Source: Bacteroidales bacterium (GTDB lineage Bacteria; Bacteroidota; Bacteroidia; Bacteroidales; Lentimicrobiaceae). From it: a DNA stretch of 62,100 nt. The translations under genes and the position numbers were made by a program. Every line of letters begins with the position of its first letter. Position 1 is the first letter of the stretch. Below, piece after piece: positions 54,300 to 62,100 of the stretch. Under the pieces are notes generated by a model, which ran no database searches, was not told where the DNA came from, and saw only the letters and a program-made list of their open reading frames with translations. The DNA lies in assembly GCA_022837485.1 (NCBI GenBank), contig JALHHH010000016.1, positions 1 through 62,100 of the forward strand. The letters are read 5' to 3'.

Positions 54300-54307
54300 T
54301 ATTTTTG
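54300..54307 (+). promoter_or_regulatory. -7 element (TATTTTTG) of an uncharacterised short transcript
   Basis: Plus-strand TATTTTTG, about 100 nt before a strong terminator, with no known gene between. Confidence 0.55.
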
Positions 54308-54311
54308 TACC

Positions 54312-54377
54312 ATGAATGAAATTTCACAGAGGAAGCTTTCCCGCAAGTGTTTTGTTTGGTGTGTTTTTTGTGTGTAA
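54312..54377 (+). CDS. Possible 21-codon mini-gene or leader peptide
   Basis: ATG at 54312 opens a 21-codon frame ending in TAA at 54375-54377. It starts MNEISQRKLSRK and ends with a Cys/Val/Trp-rich CFVWCVFCV. It begins directly after the -7 element. Translation is unproven and the composition (GT-rich) could equally be structural. Low confidence. Confidence 0.3.
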   Translation: MNEISQRKLSRKCFVWCVFCV

Positions 54378-54408
54378 ATGTTTCATAAGTGTGTGTTGTG
54401 TTAAAAGA

Positions 54409-54440
54409 GTGCAGTCGCCCCACAGGACTGCACTTTTTTT
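54409..54440 (+). terminator. Rho-independent terminator of the short transcript
   Basis: Perfect 8-bp stem GTGCAGTC (54409-54416) / GACTGCAC (54426-54433), then seven T residues (54434-54440). It separates the short transcript from pgi. Confidence 0.9.
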
Positions 54441-54452
54441 ATTTACCTGACG

Positions 54453-54460
54453 TATCTTTG
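54453..54460 (+). promoter_or_regulatory. -7 element (TATCTTTG) of pgi
   Basis: Plus-strand match 29 nt upstream of the pgi ATG, behind the terminator of the short transcript. Confidence 0.65.
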
Positions 54461-54489
54461 CAACGAAAGGATTCTCAATACCTAAACAA

Positions 54490-55848
54490 ATGCAGATGAC
54501 CGACGTAAAAATTGATGTAACGAAGCTTGAAGGCTTTGTTAAGAGAGAAGCTATATATGCATACGAGCAGCAACTGGTTCTTCATCAGGGAGTTTTGCTG
54601 AATAAAACCGGAGCCGGGAGCGACTTTCTGGGGTGGATTTCTCTTCCGGATGAGATTACGGATTCACTTCTTGCTTCCATAGAAGCCGATGCCTGTGAAA
54701 TAGCCGCAAAAGCGGATATCTACGTTGTGATAGGTATTGGAGGTTCTTACCTTGGAGCCAGGGCAGTTATAGAAGCTCTGCAGCATAATTTCTCCCCGCT
54801 GTTATCGAAACCGGAGCGCAAAGCACCACTGGTGGTTTATGCCGGTAATAATATTTCTGAAGACTATCTGGCTGACCTGCTGCAGGTTCTCGACAAGTAC
54901 GACTATGCGATGACGGTTATATCCAAATCGGGAACAACTACAGAGCCTGCCATTGCTTTCCGCATACTGCGCCGGCATATGGAGCAGAAATACGGTCGGG
55001 CGGAAGCCGGAAAACGGATTATAGCCATTACCGATAAATCGAAGGGAGCACTTAAAGAACTGGCCGTGGCAGAAGGGTACAAAACCTATGTTGTTCCCGA
55101 TGATGTGGGCGGAAGGTATTCGGTACTTACTCCGGTGGGTCTGCTTCCCATTGCCGTGGCGGGGTTTGATATCCGCAGTCTGGTGGATGGTGCACGAAGA
55201 ATGAAGGCAGTTTTAACGGTAAAAAAGACGCTGGATGAAAATCCCGCCTTTATGTATGCTGCTGCCCGCAATGCCTTGTATGCCTCCGGTAAGCCCGTCG
55301 AAATAATGGTAAACTACCAGCCCTCTCTGCTTTATATTACCGAATGGTGGAAGCAGCTCTACGGAGAAAGCGAAGGAAAGCAGAACCGGGGGATTTTTCC
55401 GGCAGGAGTCAGCTTTACAACCGACCTCCACTCCATGGGTCAATATATACAGGAAGGGCTGAGGGTTATTTTTGAAACCGTTCTGAGCATCGAAAATCCC
55501 GCTAAAACGGTTAAAGTACCGGAATCGGCAGAGGATTCCGACGGACTCAATTTTGTAGCAGGAAAAACATTGCATGAAGTTAACCGACAGGCCGAACTCG
55601 GAACCCTGCTGGCCCACGTCGATGGCAATGTTCCGAATATTGTGATCCGTCTTCCCCGCATAACGGAAGATACCATTGGTCAGCTCCTGTATTTCTATAT
55701 GTTTGCCTGTGCCCTCTCGGGATACCTGCTCGGGGTAAATCCGTTCGACCAGCCCGGGGTGGAAGCCTACAAGAAAAATATGTTTGCACTGCTCGGAAAG
55801 CCGGGATTTGAAAAGATGACGGAGGAATTGAAAAAACGTTTGGACTGA
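54490..55848 (+). CDS. pgi: Glucose-6-phosphate isomerase
   Basis: Interconverts glucose-6-phosphate and fructose-6-phosphate. The 452-aa product has GIGGSYLGARAVIEAL, VISKSGTTTEPAIAFRIL, VGGRYSVLTPVGLLPIAVAGFD (PGI signature 1 region), QLYGESEGKQNRGIFPAG and NPFDQPGVEAYKKNMFALLG (signature 2 region). It is the short Bacillus-like form. Two in-frame ATGs lie at 54490 and 54496; the first is kept. It has its own promoter and a terminator at 55891-55934. Confidence 0.96.
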   Translation: MQMTDVKIDVTKLEGFVKREAIYAYEQQLVLHQGVLLNKTGAGSDFLGWISLPDEITDSLLASIEADACEIAAKADIYVVIGIGGSYLGARAVIEALQHNFSPLLSKPERKAPLVVYAGNNISEDYLADLLQVLDKYDYAMTVISKSGTTTEPAIAFRILRRHMEQKYGRAEAGKRIIAITDKSKGALKELAVAEGYKTYVVPDDVGGRYSVLTPVGLLPIAVAGFDIRSLVDGARRMKAVLTVKKTLDENPAFMYAAARNALYASGKPVEIMVNYQPSLLYITEWWKQLYGESEGKQNRGIFPAGVSFTTDLHSMGQYIQEGLRVIFETVLSIENPAKTVKVPESAEDSDGLNFVAGKTLHEVNRQAELGTLLAHVDGNVPNIVIRLPRITEDTIGQLLYFYMFACALSGYLLGVNPFDQPGVEAYKKNMFALLGKPGFEKMTEELKKRLD

Positions 55849-55890
55849 TGCCGGTTTCCATTAAGGAAGTTGAGTAAAATAGCCATTTTC

Positions 55891-55934
55891 CCCTCTTTTT
55901 GGATGCATTTTTCATCAGGAAAGAGGGTTTTTTT
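55891..55934 (+). terminator. Rho-independent terminator of pgi
   Basis: Stem CCCTCTTT (55891-55898) / AAAGAGGG (55920-55927), then seven T residues. It begins 43 nt after the pgi stop. Confidence 0.85.
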
Positions 55935-56075
55935 ATGCTTCAAAAAATATAAAATCATACGAATATCCCTGAAACGGCTGCGTTTGATAAATAAATGCAT
56001 GCGTTTGATAATTTGTTCGTTTCCGGACATTCTTTTGATGCAAATTTGTGATGTGAAAATGATGGTATAATTAAT

Positions 56076-56279
56076 ATGTTTGATTATTTAAAAGATATTT
56101 TGGTCAGGGTTAGTTTCAACCGGGAACTGTTTCTGAACGAGTTGTCGAAGAACAGGCGCTGGCTTACCAGGGAAGAAAACGAACAGCTGGAGGCCTGGAT
56201 AAATATTAATTATCCCGGAATGCTTGGAGATGAATTTGTGAGCAATCACAGTCATCATCGCCTGGTGCCGGGCTTTTAG
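56076..56279 (+). CDS. Small conserved-looking protein of unknown function
   Basis: A 67-aa protein, soluble by look: FDYLKDILVRVSFNRELFLNEL then NRRWLTREENEQLEAWININYPG. The amphipathic helices and tidy length suggest a real gene, and a terminator follows 45 nt behind its stop. I recall similar short Bacteroidota proteins but cannot name a family. There is no signal peptide. Confidence 0.6.
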   Translation: MFDYLKDILVRVSFNRELFLNELSKNRRWLTREENEQLEAWININYPGMLGDEFVSNHSHHRLVPGF

Positions 56280-56323
56280 GTTGTCATAGCTATGTTTTAG
56301 AATCATTTCTTAGTAGTGGTTTA

Positions 56324-56356
56324 GCGCAAAAAGGCTGCCTCAGGCGGCCTTTTTGC
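56324..56356 (+). terminator. Rho-independent terminator after the small gene
   Basis: A near-perfect stem GCAAAAAGGC-T-GCC / GGC-G-GCCTTTTTGC around a TCA loop, with the T-run within its right arm. The A-run on the left makes it potentially bidirectional. Confidence 0.85.
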
Positions 56357-56414
56357 GTTTACAGGCTGCAGCAATCGCTTTGGCGAATACGAAGAATTAA
56401 CGGGATTTTTTGCA

Positions 56415-56422
56415 TACCTTTG
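56415..56422 (+). promoter_or_regulatory. -7 element (TACCTTTG) of the outer-membrane protein gene
   Basis: Perfect match 71 nt upstream of the chosen ATG at 56494; it rules out the in-frame start at 56410. Confidence 0.65.
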
Positions 56423-56493
56423 TCAAATGGCATGATTTTTCCGGCATTCAGCTGTTCATGCTCCGGCTTACTAATACCAAAATAATCACCAAA

Positions 56494-57156
56494 ATGAAGA
56501 AAACCACTCTTTTATTCCTGGTCCTGATCCTAACGGGTGGATCGCTGCTGGCACAGAAATCCGGCGGACTTTTTTCCGATAAATTTTCATCAGGCATCGA
56601 TGTTTTCAACGATTTTGTCATGGATGCCCCTGATGGCATTGAGTTCAGGGCTTTTAATCCGGGGGTCAATATTTATGGCATTCATACCTTCCCGATCAAA
56701 GAAAGCAATTTTGCTTTTACGGCGGGACTGGGACTTGGCATTCACAACCTTTTCAGCAATTCCACGCTTCAGGATACGTCCGGAGTCTCCTTTTTCGAAC
56801 CCATTCCGGATGATGTGGACTATAACAAAAGCAAACTTACGCTCACCTATCTGGATGTACCGGCTGAATTAAGGTTCAAAACCGATGGCGGTTTCAAAGT
56901 AGCTCTTGGTTTTAAGTTTGGCGTTCTGATAAATGCGCATACCAAATATAAGGGAGAGGACGAGAACGGGGATAAGACCAAAACTAAACGTGCCATGCTG
57001 TCGAACCTGGAAACCTGGCGCTATGGCCCAACGTTCCGGATCGGATACAAATGGGCTAACCTCACCGGGTTTTATTCAATTTCAAAAGTGTTTGAAAAGA
57101 ATACCGGCCCCGAAATCTATCCCTTGTCGGTCGGTATTGCCCTGCGCCCCTTTTAG
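56494..57156 (+). CDS. Outer-membrane beta-barrel protein (porin-like)
   Basis: A 220-aa exported protein. The signal peptide (KKTTLLFLVLILTGGSLLAQ) is followed by alternating strands (IEFRAFNPGVNIYGIHTF, FAFTAGLGLGIHNL, LTLTYLDVPAELRFKT, FKVALGFKFGVLINAH, YGPTFRIGYKWANLTGFYSISKVF) and a terminal aromatic PLSVGIALRPF, as in small Bacteroidota OMP barrels. Its cargo is unknown. Its stop overlaps the convergent PAP2-like gene by 4 nt. Confidence 0.88.
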   Translation: MKKTTLLFLVLILTGGSLLAQKSGGLFSDKFSSGIDVFNDFVMDAPDGIEFRAFNPGVNIYGIHTFPIKESNFAFTAGLGLGIHNLFSNSTLQDTSGVSFFEPIPDDVDYNKSKLTLTYLDVPAELRFKTDGGFKVALGFKFGVLINAHTKYKGEDENGDKTKTKRAMLSNLETWRYGPTFRIGYKWANLTGFYSISKVFEKNTGPEIYPLSVGIALRPF

Positions 57157-57764
57157 CGGAGTGTAAAAACCAAAAACATTATTGCGGCACCCGCAATGAA
57201 GCCGGTATATACCTGGGCTTCGTTGTGGGTGTTTAGTTTTAATCGTGCAAAACCTGTAAAACCAGCAAGCAGAAGCGAAAGGATTAAAACACCGGGAGCA
57301 TGCAACAGTCCGGTGTACATCAGACCGGCGAAAATTCCGGCAAGTCCTCCTATGCCAACCATATGCAGACTTATTTTCCAGAACATGTTTACCAGCAGGG
57401 ATACTGAGATAAGAATGGCTCCCCCCAGCAACAGCTTCAGGTAAACGGGAGGAAGCCCTTTTCTGACAAGCATGAAATACGTTACCGTATAGGTAATTAC
57501 AGCGATTATAAAGGGAAAGGTTCGCTCACGTCTTTCGGGAAGCTGAATGTCGGAAATTACATTGCGTTGTCGCATTAGCCAGATAATGATTGCCGGCAGC
57601 AGAACCGTATTTCCGATAAAAATGACGGCAAGTGCCGTTCGCATTCCGGAAGGGAAAAGTACTACATAAAAAGGCTTCAGGTAAAACTGCAGCAACAGGG
57701 CGTATGAAGGCATCAGCAGAGGATGAAGTATCCAGGAAATTAAACGCGCGATCTTTTCTTCCAT
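57153..57764 (-). CDS. PAP2-like integral membrane protein
   Basis: A 203-aa protein with six membrane helices. MFWKISLHMVGIGG and ARLKLNTHNEAQVYTGFIAG resemble PAP2 motifs 2 and 3 (PSGH; SRxxxxxHxxxDVxxG), but motif 1 (KxxxxxxRP) is only loosely represented (PERRERTFP). It may be a lipid-phosphate phosphatase or an inactive relative. It converges on the barrel gene with a 4-nt overlap. Confidence 0.78.
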   Translation of the reverse strand: MEEKIARLISWILHPLLMPSYALLLQFYLKPFYVVLFPSGMRTALAVIFIGNTVLLPAIIIWLMRQRNVISDIQLPERRERTFPFIIAVITYTVTYFMLVRKGLPPVYLKLLLGGAILISVSLLVNMFWKISLHMVGIGGLAGIFAGLMYTGLLHAPGVLILSLLLAGFTGFARLKLNTHNEAQVYTGFIAGAAIMFLVFTLR

Positions 57765-57850
57765 AAGTCGTTATGGTTCGTTCAGGCAAAGGTAGGCAAT
57801 TGAGGCTTAAGCAGCCTCAGTACACTGTTCTGATTCCGGAACGTTCATTT

Positions 57851-58402
57851 TCACCATGGCAGCAGAAGATATGGGTCGTCTTCGGGATCGGGCTTTTGCT
57901 GCATCAGGGTATCCTGATCGTAAATCGCAAAGCCGGCTTTGCGGTACATATGCAGGGCTGCCGGATGGTCGAGGTCACAGGTGTGAAGCCACAGCCGGCT
58001 TAAGGGTTGTTCCCAGGCTTTGTGTATGCACCACTTCAGAAAAGGCATTCCCAGTCCTTTTCCCGTAAATTCACAGGTGAGACCGAAATATACCATTTCT
58101 GTTTCTCCGGTTATGGTTGCGTCGAATTCTGCAAATCCGGCAGGCACACCATTGACGTACAAAACCCAAACAGTAGTTTTTTCATCCTGTAAAAGACGGT
58201 CAAGCTCTCCGGCCGGTATCATCAGACGGTTATACCATTGATAGGGTCTGCCTACTGAGGTATACAGGAACAGATAAAACGATCGCGTGGGCTTTACCGC
58301 CTGCATCACCAGGCATCCCTCCGGAAGAATTTTCGTCTTCTCTTCCGGCGTCGGAGGTGCAGTCATTTGCAGCCACCAGGTGTTTGCAGAAATCTCGCTC
58401 AT
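57851..58402 (-). CDS. GNAT-family N-acetyltransferase
   Basis: A 183-aa cytoplasmic protein. Its acetyl-CoA-binding part is visible as YFGLTCEFTGKGLGMPFLKWCIHKAWEQ (the V/I-x-x-x-x-x-G-x-G-x-G/A loop in variant form), with a C-terminal DHPAALHMYRKAGFAIYDQ. The substrate is unknown. Its ATG overlaps the stop of the AlkD-like gene (ATGA), so they are translated together. Confidence 0.88.
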   Translation of the reverse strand: MSEISANTWWLQMTAPPTPEEKTKILPEGCLVMQAVKPTRSFYLFLYTSVGRPYQWYNRLMIPAGELDRLLQDEKTTVWVLYVNGVPAGFAEFDATITGETEMVYFGLTCEFTGKGLGMPFLKWCIHKAWEQPLSRLWLHTCDLDHPAALHMYRKAGFAIYDQDTLMQQKPDPEDDPYLLLPW

Positions 58403-59085
58403 GTGTTTCGTTTTTGGATGTTTTTCAATGCTTCCCTGCGGCTTAGTCCCGACAGTTTATGCGAATTGGTAAATTGCTCAACCAGAATGGGATTTGTCTT
58501 TGAATACTCTCTCAGCGCCCATCCTATGGCTTTTCGTATAAAAAACTCCCCGGAGCCGGAAAGTTTTTCTATGTATTGAAAAAGCAATTCCGTATCGGTT
58601 TTTTCCCGGTAGCGGAGCTGAAACAGCAAGGCCGACCGCTGAAGCCACATATTGTCCGAATCCATCCACTCGCCGGTAACGGGCAGTATGCTTTGCGGAT
58701 ACACCAACAGCCAGGGTCCGGCAAGGTTTGCAGCGATGAAATCAACCGTATCCCACCACGATTTCGTCGTTATCATCCACCGGAGGAGTTCGCCCCTGCT
58801 TTCGCATCTCAGAAATTGTTTCCGTGCCGCAATTTCCATACCTGCATAGTGCAACTCACGTTCCTCCATGTTCCACAAGCGCCGAACCACTTCTTCCAGT
58901 GCCGGCGGCTCGGGGTATCCGTGGGTTTTTACGAAATCAGAGAGTAGTTTGCGTCTGTCGGGAGCTTTAATTCCAAAAAACGAAAACCGATGGAGCATGT
59001 ACTTCTCCATGGCCGGGGCATTGGCACGATTGGAGGCGTTTCTGAAACGATCGCATAGAAGCAGGGAGTATTGCTCAGGATTCAT
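58399..59085 (-). CDS. DNA alkylation repair protein, AlkD-like
   Basis: A 228-aa helical-repeat DNA glycosylase of the AlkC/AlkD family. It shows MHRFSFFGIKAPDRRKLLSDFVKTHG, LWNMEERELHYAGMEIAARKQ, TTKSWWDTVDFIAANLAG, MDSDNMWLQRSALLFQLRYREKTD and FFIRKAIGWALREYSKTNP, in the usual order. AlkD excises alkylated bases such as 3-methyladenine. It pairs with a GNAT gene and is followed upstream by the M1 peptidase gene on the same strand with a 12-nt gap. Confidence 0.93.
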   Translation of the reverse strand: MNPEQYSLLLCDRFRNASNRANAPAMEKYMLHRFSFFGIKAPDRRKLLSDFVKTHGYPEPPALEEVVRRLWNMEERELHYAGMEIAARKQFLRCESRGELLRWMITTKSWWDTVDFIAANLAGPWLLVYPQSILPVTGEWMDSDNMWLQRSALLFQLRYREKTDTELLFQYIEKLSGSGEFFIRKAIGWALREYSKTNPILVEQFTNSHKLSGLSRREALKNIQKRNT

Positions 59086-59097
59086 GGGTGTATATAT

Positions 59098-61437
59098 TTA
59101 ACGGCCGATTACCAGCTTTGCCGTTCTTGTAATTCCGTTTCGGCCGTTGAAGGTTACGATGTAGGTGCCGGGAGCATACGAACTTGTATTCAATCTCCAG
59201 GCTGAGCCTTCCGGCAACTCCCTGTTTCTGTCTCTGATCCGGCCGGTGCTGTCGGTAACCACAAGATTTCCGGCCGGAAGATCTTCCGTATGTATAAGAA
59301 CTTCTGTGCTGGCCGGATTAGGCCGGATTCGTAGTATTCCCATTCCGGGAATGGCGATGTTGTGCGTGTTCACAAAATCCTCATCCCAAATGGCTAAGGT
59401 ATAATCGCCCGCCCGGATTCCGGGAACTATCATCACTCCAAGCTGCCACGGGCCCTGCCGGGTAAACGGCACGGATTCCCACTCGTGTCCGGCTCCCCTG
59501 CGATAAAGTATTACGAGCGAGTCGGCCGGTGAAGTGATCAGGGTATTGTCGAGTGCGTTGTTGCGGTTATAGGTAAATCGACCGGTGGCTTCAAAGCCTT
59601 CCGGGAAGATTCCTTCTATGCTCCAGTAGCGGTAATCGCTAAGCCGGAGTCCTTCGATGGGGGTGAGCATGCTGTCGGGAGCCACCCAGTTGTGGGTAAC
59701 CCGTGCGAAAGCGGAGTCGGCAATACCTGCAACTTCCATCCTGAACCAGGTATTCGGAAACTCGTACGAGCCCGGAGTGCGGATTGTCCTGTAGTTGTCG
59801 GTGGTGGCATCGCCCGTTTGTTCGTGCAGATCGGCCATTACAAGAACCGGATTAAAGGGAAGCACGAAGGCTGCTGAACCGGTCCATCCCGAAAAGGTAA
59901 TTGTACGGTACTCCGTGATCCGCTCGCTGCTCATAAAGGCCAGTATAGTGCGGCAGCCGGCAGCGGGAACGGTCGCTCCTTTCAGTTTCTGTTTAACAAA
60001 AACTTCAACCAGATACTCATCCCCGGCAGGGATTACATTGAACGAATCGACGGATACGTGGTTGAATCCGGGTCCGAATACGTGAAAATCGAAGAATCCG
60101 TTCAGGTCGGTGCCGGTATAATTGCTCAGGAAGTCGCGCATTTGCTGCGAGGATGCCGACTGGTAGGCGAAGTTTGCGAGGTAGGCTTTTACCCCGTTAA
60201 AAAAGAGGCTGTCGCCGAGGTAGCCTCTGAGCGCATGGGTTACCATTCCGCCTTTATCGTAGGTATGAATGCCGTAGGTGAGTTGCGGGGGCATGGGTGA
60301 AAGGGGCAGGTATCCGCCTTCGGCGAGGTGAGCCATGCGGAGAACTTCGTGCGACATTTGCCTCATATTGGTTTTGGCTTCATCGATGTTGTACAGTTTT
60401 TCTCGGTACAGGGTTTCGCACCAGCGGGCCCAGCCTTCGTTCAGCCACATATCGGCATCGGAGGCGCAGGTAACGCTGTTTCCGAACCACATGTGCGAAA
60501 GTTCATGTGCGCAGAGCCACTCATCGGAAAGTCCTCCGTTGATGCTTCCGTGCGGATATGCTATATTTTCGGCATGTTCCATCGCGCCCAGGGCAGTCCC
60601 TGAAAAACCGATGCGTTCGAAGGGGTAGGGGCCGAAGCATTCCTCATAAATGGCAGCTATGGCGTTAAGGTTGGCAAAGCTGCCGGCCACCTTTGCCGTA
60701 TCCTGGGGCCTCACAAACCAGGTTACGGGTATTTCAGCCTGCTGTCCCGGGAAGATGGCTTCTTTCAGCGCGTAAGGACCTATTGCCACCGAGGCCAGGT
60801 AGGCCGGAACCGGGCGGTTCGACCTCCAGAAATACTCTTTTGTGCCGTCGCACATGGTTGAAACCGACCTGAGCACTCCTCCGCATGCAGCAATTTTATC
60901 GTTTTCCACCCGTATATGGTAATCGTAAAAGGCCTTATCGGTGAAATTGTCCACGCAGGGAAACCAGGCACGGCCCAAATTGTGGGGTACAGACTCAAAT
61001 CCAACGCCCAGGTTGAAGGCATAGCTGCCTGAGAAATGAAAACCTCCCCAGGCTTCGTGAAACGGAATGCCGTGATACCACACATGAATCCATGCCGTAT
61101 CGCCCCCGGATACGGGCTGTTGCAGCGTAACCGTCAATTCATCGTTCTGATGAGTATATGAGAGAGCCTGTCCACTTTCCGATTTCACTGAATCAACCTG
61201 CAGCTGAAGCAGGTTCAGCTTAACGATACCGGTATTCTGACAGGAAGTGGTAAAACGGATACCGGCTTTCCCGCTGATCGTTTGCGAGGGCAGATCGGTT
61301 ACGGTAAGGTAAAGGTCGTAGCTCAATGCATCTATGGTATCGCACTGCACGGGGGTCTGCTGGGCATGGCTTTGTAACCCCTGCATTAAAATAAGCGTCA
61401 AAGCAGCCATAAAGGCTGTTCGTAAAATATCTCTCAT
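59098..61437 (-). CDS. T9SS-secreted M1 family aminopeptidase
   Basis: A 779-aa exported zinc peptidase. The signal peptide (TAFMAALTLILMQGLQSHAQ) is followed by the M1 N-terminal beta domain (residues about 30-200), GAMEHAENIAYP (the exopeptidase GAMEN-like motif with His in place of Asn), then HELSH (His311, Glu312, His315) and the Glu334 of NEGWARW as third zinc ligand. The C-terminal part is followed by a T9SS C-terminal domain (LRIRPNPAST, GTYIVTFNGRNG, TAKLVIGR). It is probably cell-surface or secreted through the same T9SS that uses PorZ. I chose ATG 61437; an upstream in-frame ATG at 61464 is possible. Confidence 0.93.
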   Translation of the reverse strand: MRDILRTAFMAALTLILMQGLQSHAQQTPVQCDTIDALSYDLYLTVTDLPSQTISGKAGIRFTTSCQNTGIVKLNLLQLQVDSVKSESGQALSYTHQNDELTVTLQQPVSGGDTAWIHVWYHGIPFHEAWGGFHFSGSYAFNLGVGFESVPHNLGRAWFPCVDNFTDKAFYDYHIRVENDKIAACGGVLRSVSTMCDGTKEYFWRSNRPVPAYLASVAIGPYALKEAIFPGQQAEIPVTWFVRPQDTAKVAGSFANLNAIAAIYEECFGPYPFERIGFSGTALGAMEHAENIAYPHGSINGGLSDEWLCAHELSHMWFGNSVTCASDADMWLNEGWARWCETLYREKLYNIDEAKTNMRQMSHEVLRMAHLAEGGYLPLSPMPPQLTYGIHTYDKGGMVTHALRGYLGDSLFFNGVKAYLANFAYQSASSQQMRDFLSNYTGTDLNGFFDFHVFGPGFNHVSVDSFNVIPAGDEYLVEVFVKQKLKGATVPAAGCRTILAFMSSERITEYRTITFSGWTGSAAFVLPFNPVLVMADLHEQTGDATTDNYRTIRTPGSYEFPNTWFRMEVAGIADSAFARVTHNWVAPDSMLTPIEGLRLSDYRYWSIEGIFPEGFEATGRFTYNRNNALDNTLITSPADSLVILYRRGAGHEWESVPFTRQGPWQLGVMIVPGIRAGDYTLAIWDEDFVNTHNIAIPGMGILRIRPNPASTEVLIHTEDLPAGNLVVTDSTGRIRDRNRELPEGSAWRLNTSSYAPGTYIVTFNGRNGITRTAKLVIGR

Positions 61438-61464
61438 TGGTAATCCGGAATTGATTGGTGGCAT

Positions 61465-61804
61465 TTGGCTATAGCGAAATTACTTTGCGTAAAATTAGTT
61501 TAATTGCGCGTTTTAGTTGCAGTTTAACGGACAATCTTTGCCGGAATGAGGAAACCCGCGCGGGGTGATGTACATTTGCAATAGAAAAAGTGCCGTCACT
61601 TATTTGAAACCCATAAAGGTCACGAGGGGTAGTGCGGTGTTCGTTACCGGACCAAACGGTGAGCGGAACCGGACATACGAGCGGGTGTTAATGCTGCAGA
61701 TCGGCTGAAAATGGTCTGAAATTGCGGATGGCACGATATTTTATTGGTCGGGAGACAACTACGGTTAGCCACAACAGTATTATTGTAAAAAAAATAAAAA
61801 TCAA
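61465..61804. other. Divergent intergenic region before the TolC-like gene
   Basis: No gene is supported. A plus-strand -7 element (TACATTTG, 61571-61578) probably serves the TolC-like gene, implying a leader of about 220 nt. I did not identify the minus-strand promoter of the M1 gene. Confidence 0.5.
61571..61578 (+). promoter_or_regulatory. -7 element (TACATTTG) of the TolC-like gene
   Basis: Plus-strand match to TAnnTTTG, about 226 nt before the ATG at 61805. Confidence 0.45.
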
Positions 61805-62100
61805 ATGAATCAAAGATCCGTTTACCTGTTATTGCTGGCATTGCTTTTTTCCGGCGGACTATACTCCCAGCAGCCGTGGACCCTCGAACAGTGCATACGG
61901 CATGCACATGCCAATAATCTCCAGGTAAAGCAATCCGCTTTGCTGGTCGAAAGTGCCAGGGCCGATGTTTTGCAATCGAAGCTCGATCTGCTGCCCGGGC
62001 TTACGGCAAATGCATCGCATGCATACAACTACGGGCAAACGGTTGACAGGTACACCAACCAGTTTGCTACCAGCAGGGTTCAGTCGAACAATTTCTACCT
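61805..62100 (+). CDS. TolC-family outer-membrane protein, 3' end cut by the window
   Basis: This is the first 98 codons. A signal peptide (LLLLALLFSGGLYSQ) is followed by WTLEQCIRHAHANNLQVKQSALLVESARADVLQSKLDLLPGLTANASHAYNYGQTVD, the typical start of a TolC protomer (the first coiled helix and the N-glycine-Q-x-V strand). It is probably the outer-membrane channel of an efflux or type I system encoded beyond the right edge. Confidence 0.88.
   Translation, partial: MNQRSVYLLLLALLFSGGLYSQQPWTLEQCIRHAHANNLQVKQSALLVESARADVLQSKLDLLPGLTANASHAYNYGQTVDRYTNQFATSRVQSNNFY

Larger units (their letters stand above)
54312..54440 (+). ncRNA. Candidate small RNA (promoter to terminator)
   Basis: The stretch runs from a -7 element (54300-54307) to a rho-independent terminator at 54409-54440, giving a transcript of roughly 125 nt. 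It lies between the divergent rprX-like gene and pgi. No known RNA family was recognised. Confidence 0.4.

Overview
The window reads as chromosomal DNA of a Bacteroidota bacterium, probably class Bacteroidia; I do not claim a finer placement. Five things point there: PorZ and several proteins with type IX secretion (T9SS) C-terminal domains, Bacteroidota-type -7 elements (TAnnTTTG) before many genes, a CzcA transporter fused to an outer-membrane factor, an RprXY-like two-component pair, and a menaquinone-type UbiE/MenG. I found no rRNA, tRNA, CRISPR array, transposase or prophage genes.

Region 1 (1-25.8 kb) is mostly housekeeping: a USP/SPOR pair, ruvB, queG with an arginine-deiminase homologue, an M16 protease, a small-molecule kinase, hflX, DAHP synthase-chorismate mutase, a TPR protein, asnS, rpoN, a DUF169 protein, a lipoprotein prolyl oligopeptidase, a cytidylate-kinase-like/SagB-like pair, ubiE/menG, an HExxH lipoprotein and an exported protein-isoaspartate methyltransferase.

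Region 2 (25.8-39.7 kb, all minus strand) is the most unusual part. An ECF sigma factor is followed by a urea-transporter/M23-peptidase fusion, a TPR/beta-barrel protein, a small TPR protein, a CzcA/outer-membrane-factor fusion and a CzcB adaptor. Overlapping or nearly touching genes suggest one operon. Just upstream sits a compact set of an AraC-type regulator, a PqqD-like protein, an ATP-grasp ligase and a PLP decarboxylase, which looks like a small biosynthetic pathway of unknown product.

Region 3 (40-47.8 kb) holds porZ, recO and a PPi-type phosphofructokinase. It is followed by an AT-richer, gene-poor patch with two tandem T9SS-cargo genes, one of them frameshifted, and a DUF433/DUF5615 toxin-antitoxin pair.

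Region 4 (47.9-62.1 kb) holds a POT-like transporter, aspartate kinase, fructose-1,6-bisphosphatase, the RprXY-like pair, glucose-6-phosphate isomerase, small and outer-membrane proteins, a PAP2-like membrane protein, a GNAT/AlkD pair, a T9SS-exported M1 aminopeptidase and the start of a TolC gene. A promoter-terminator unit without a known gene lies at 54300-54440.
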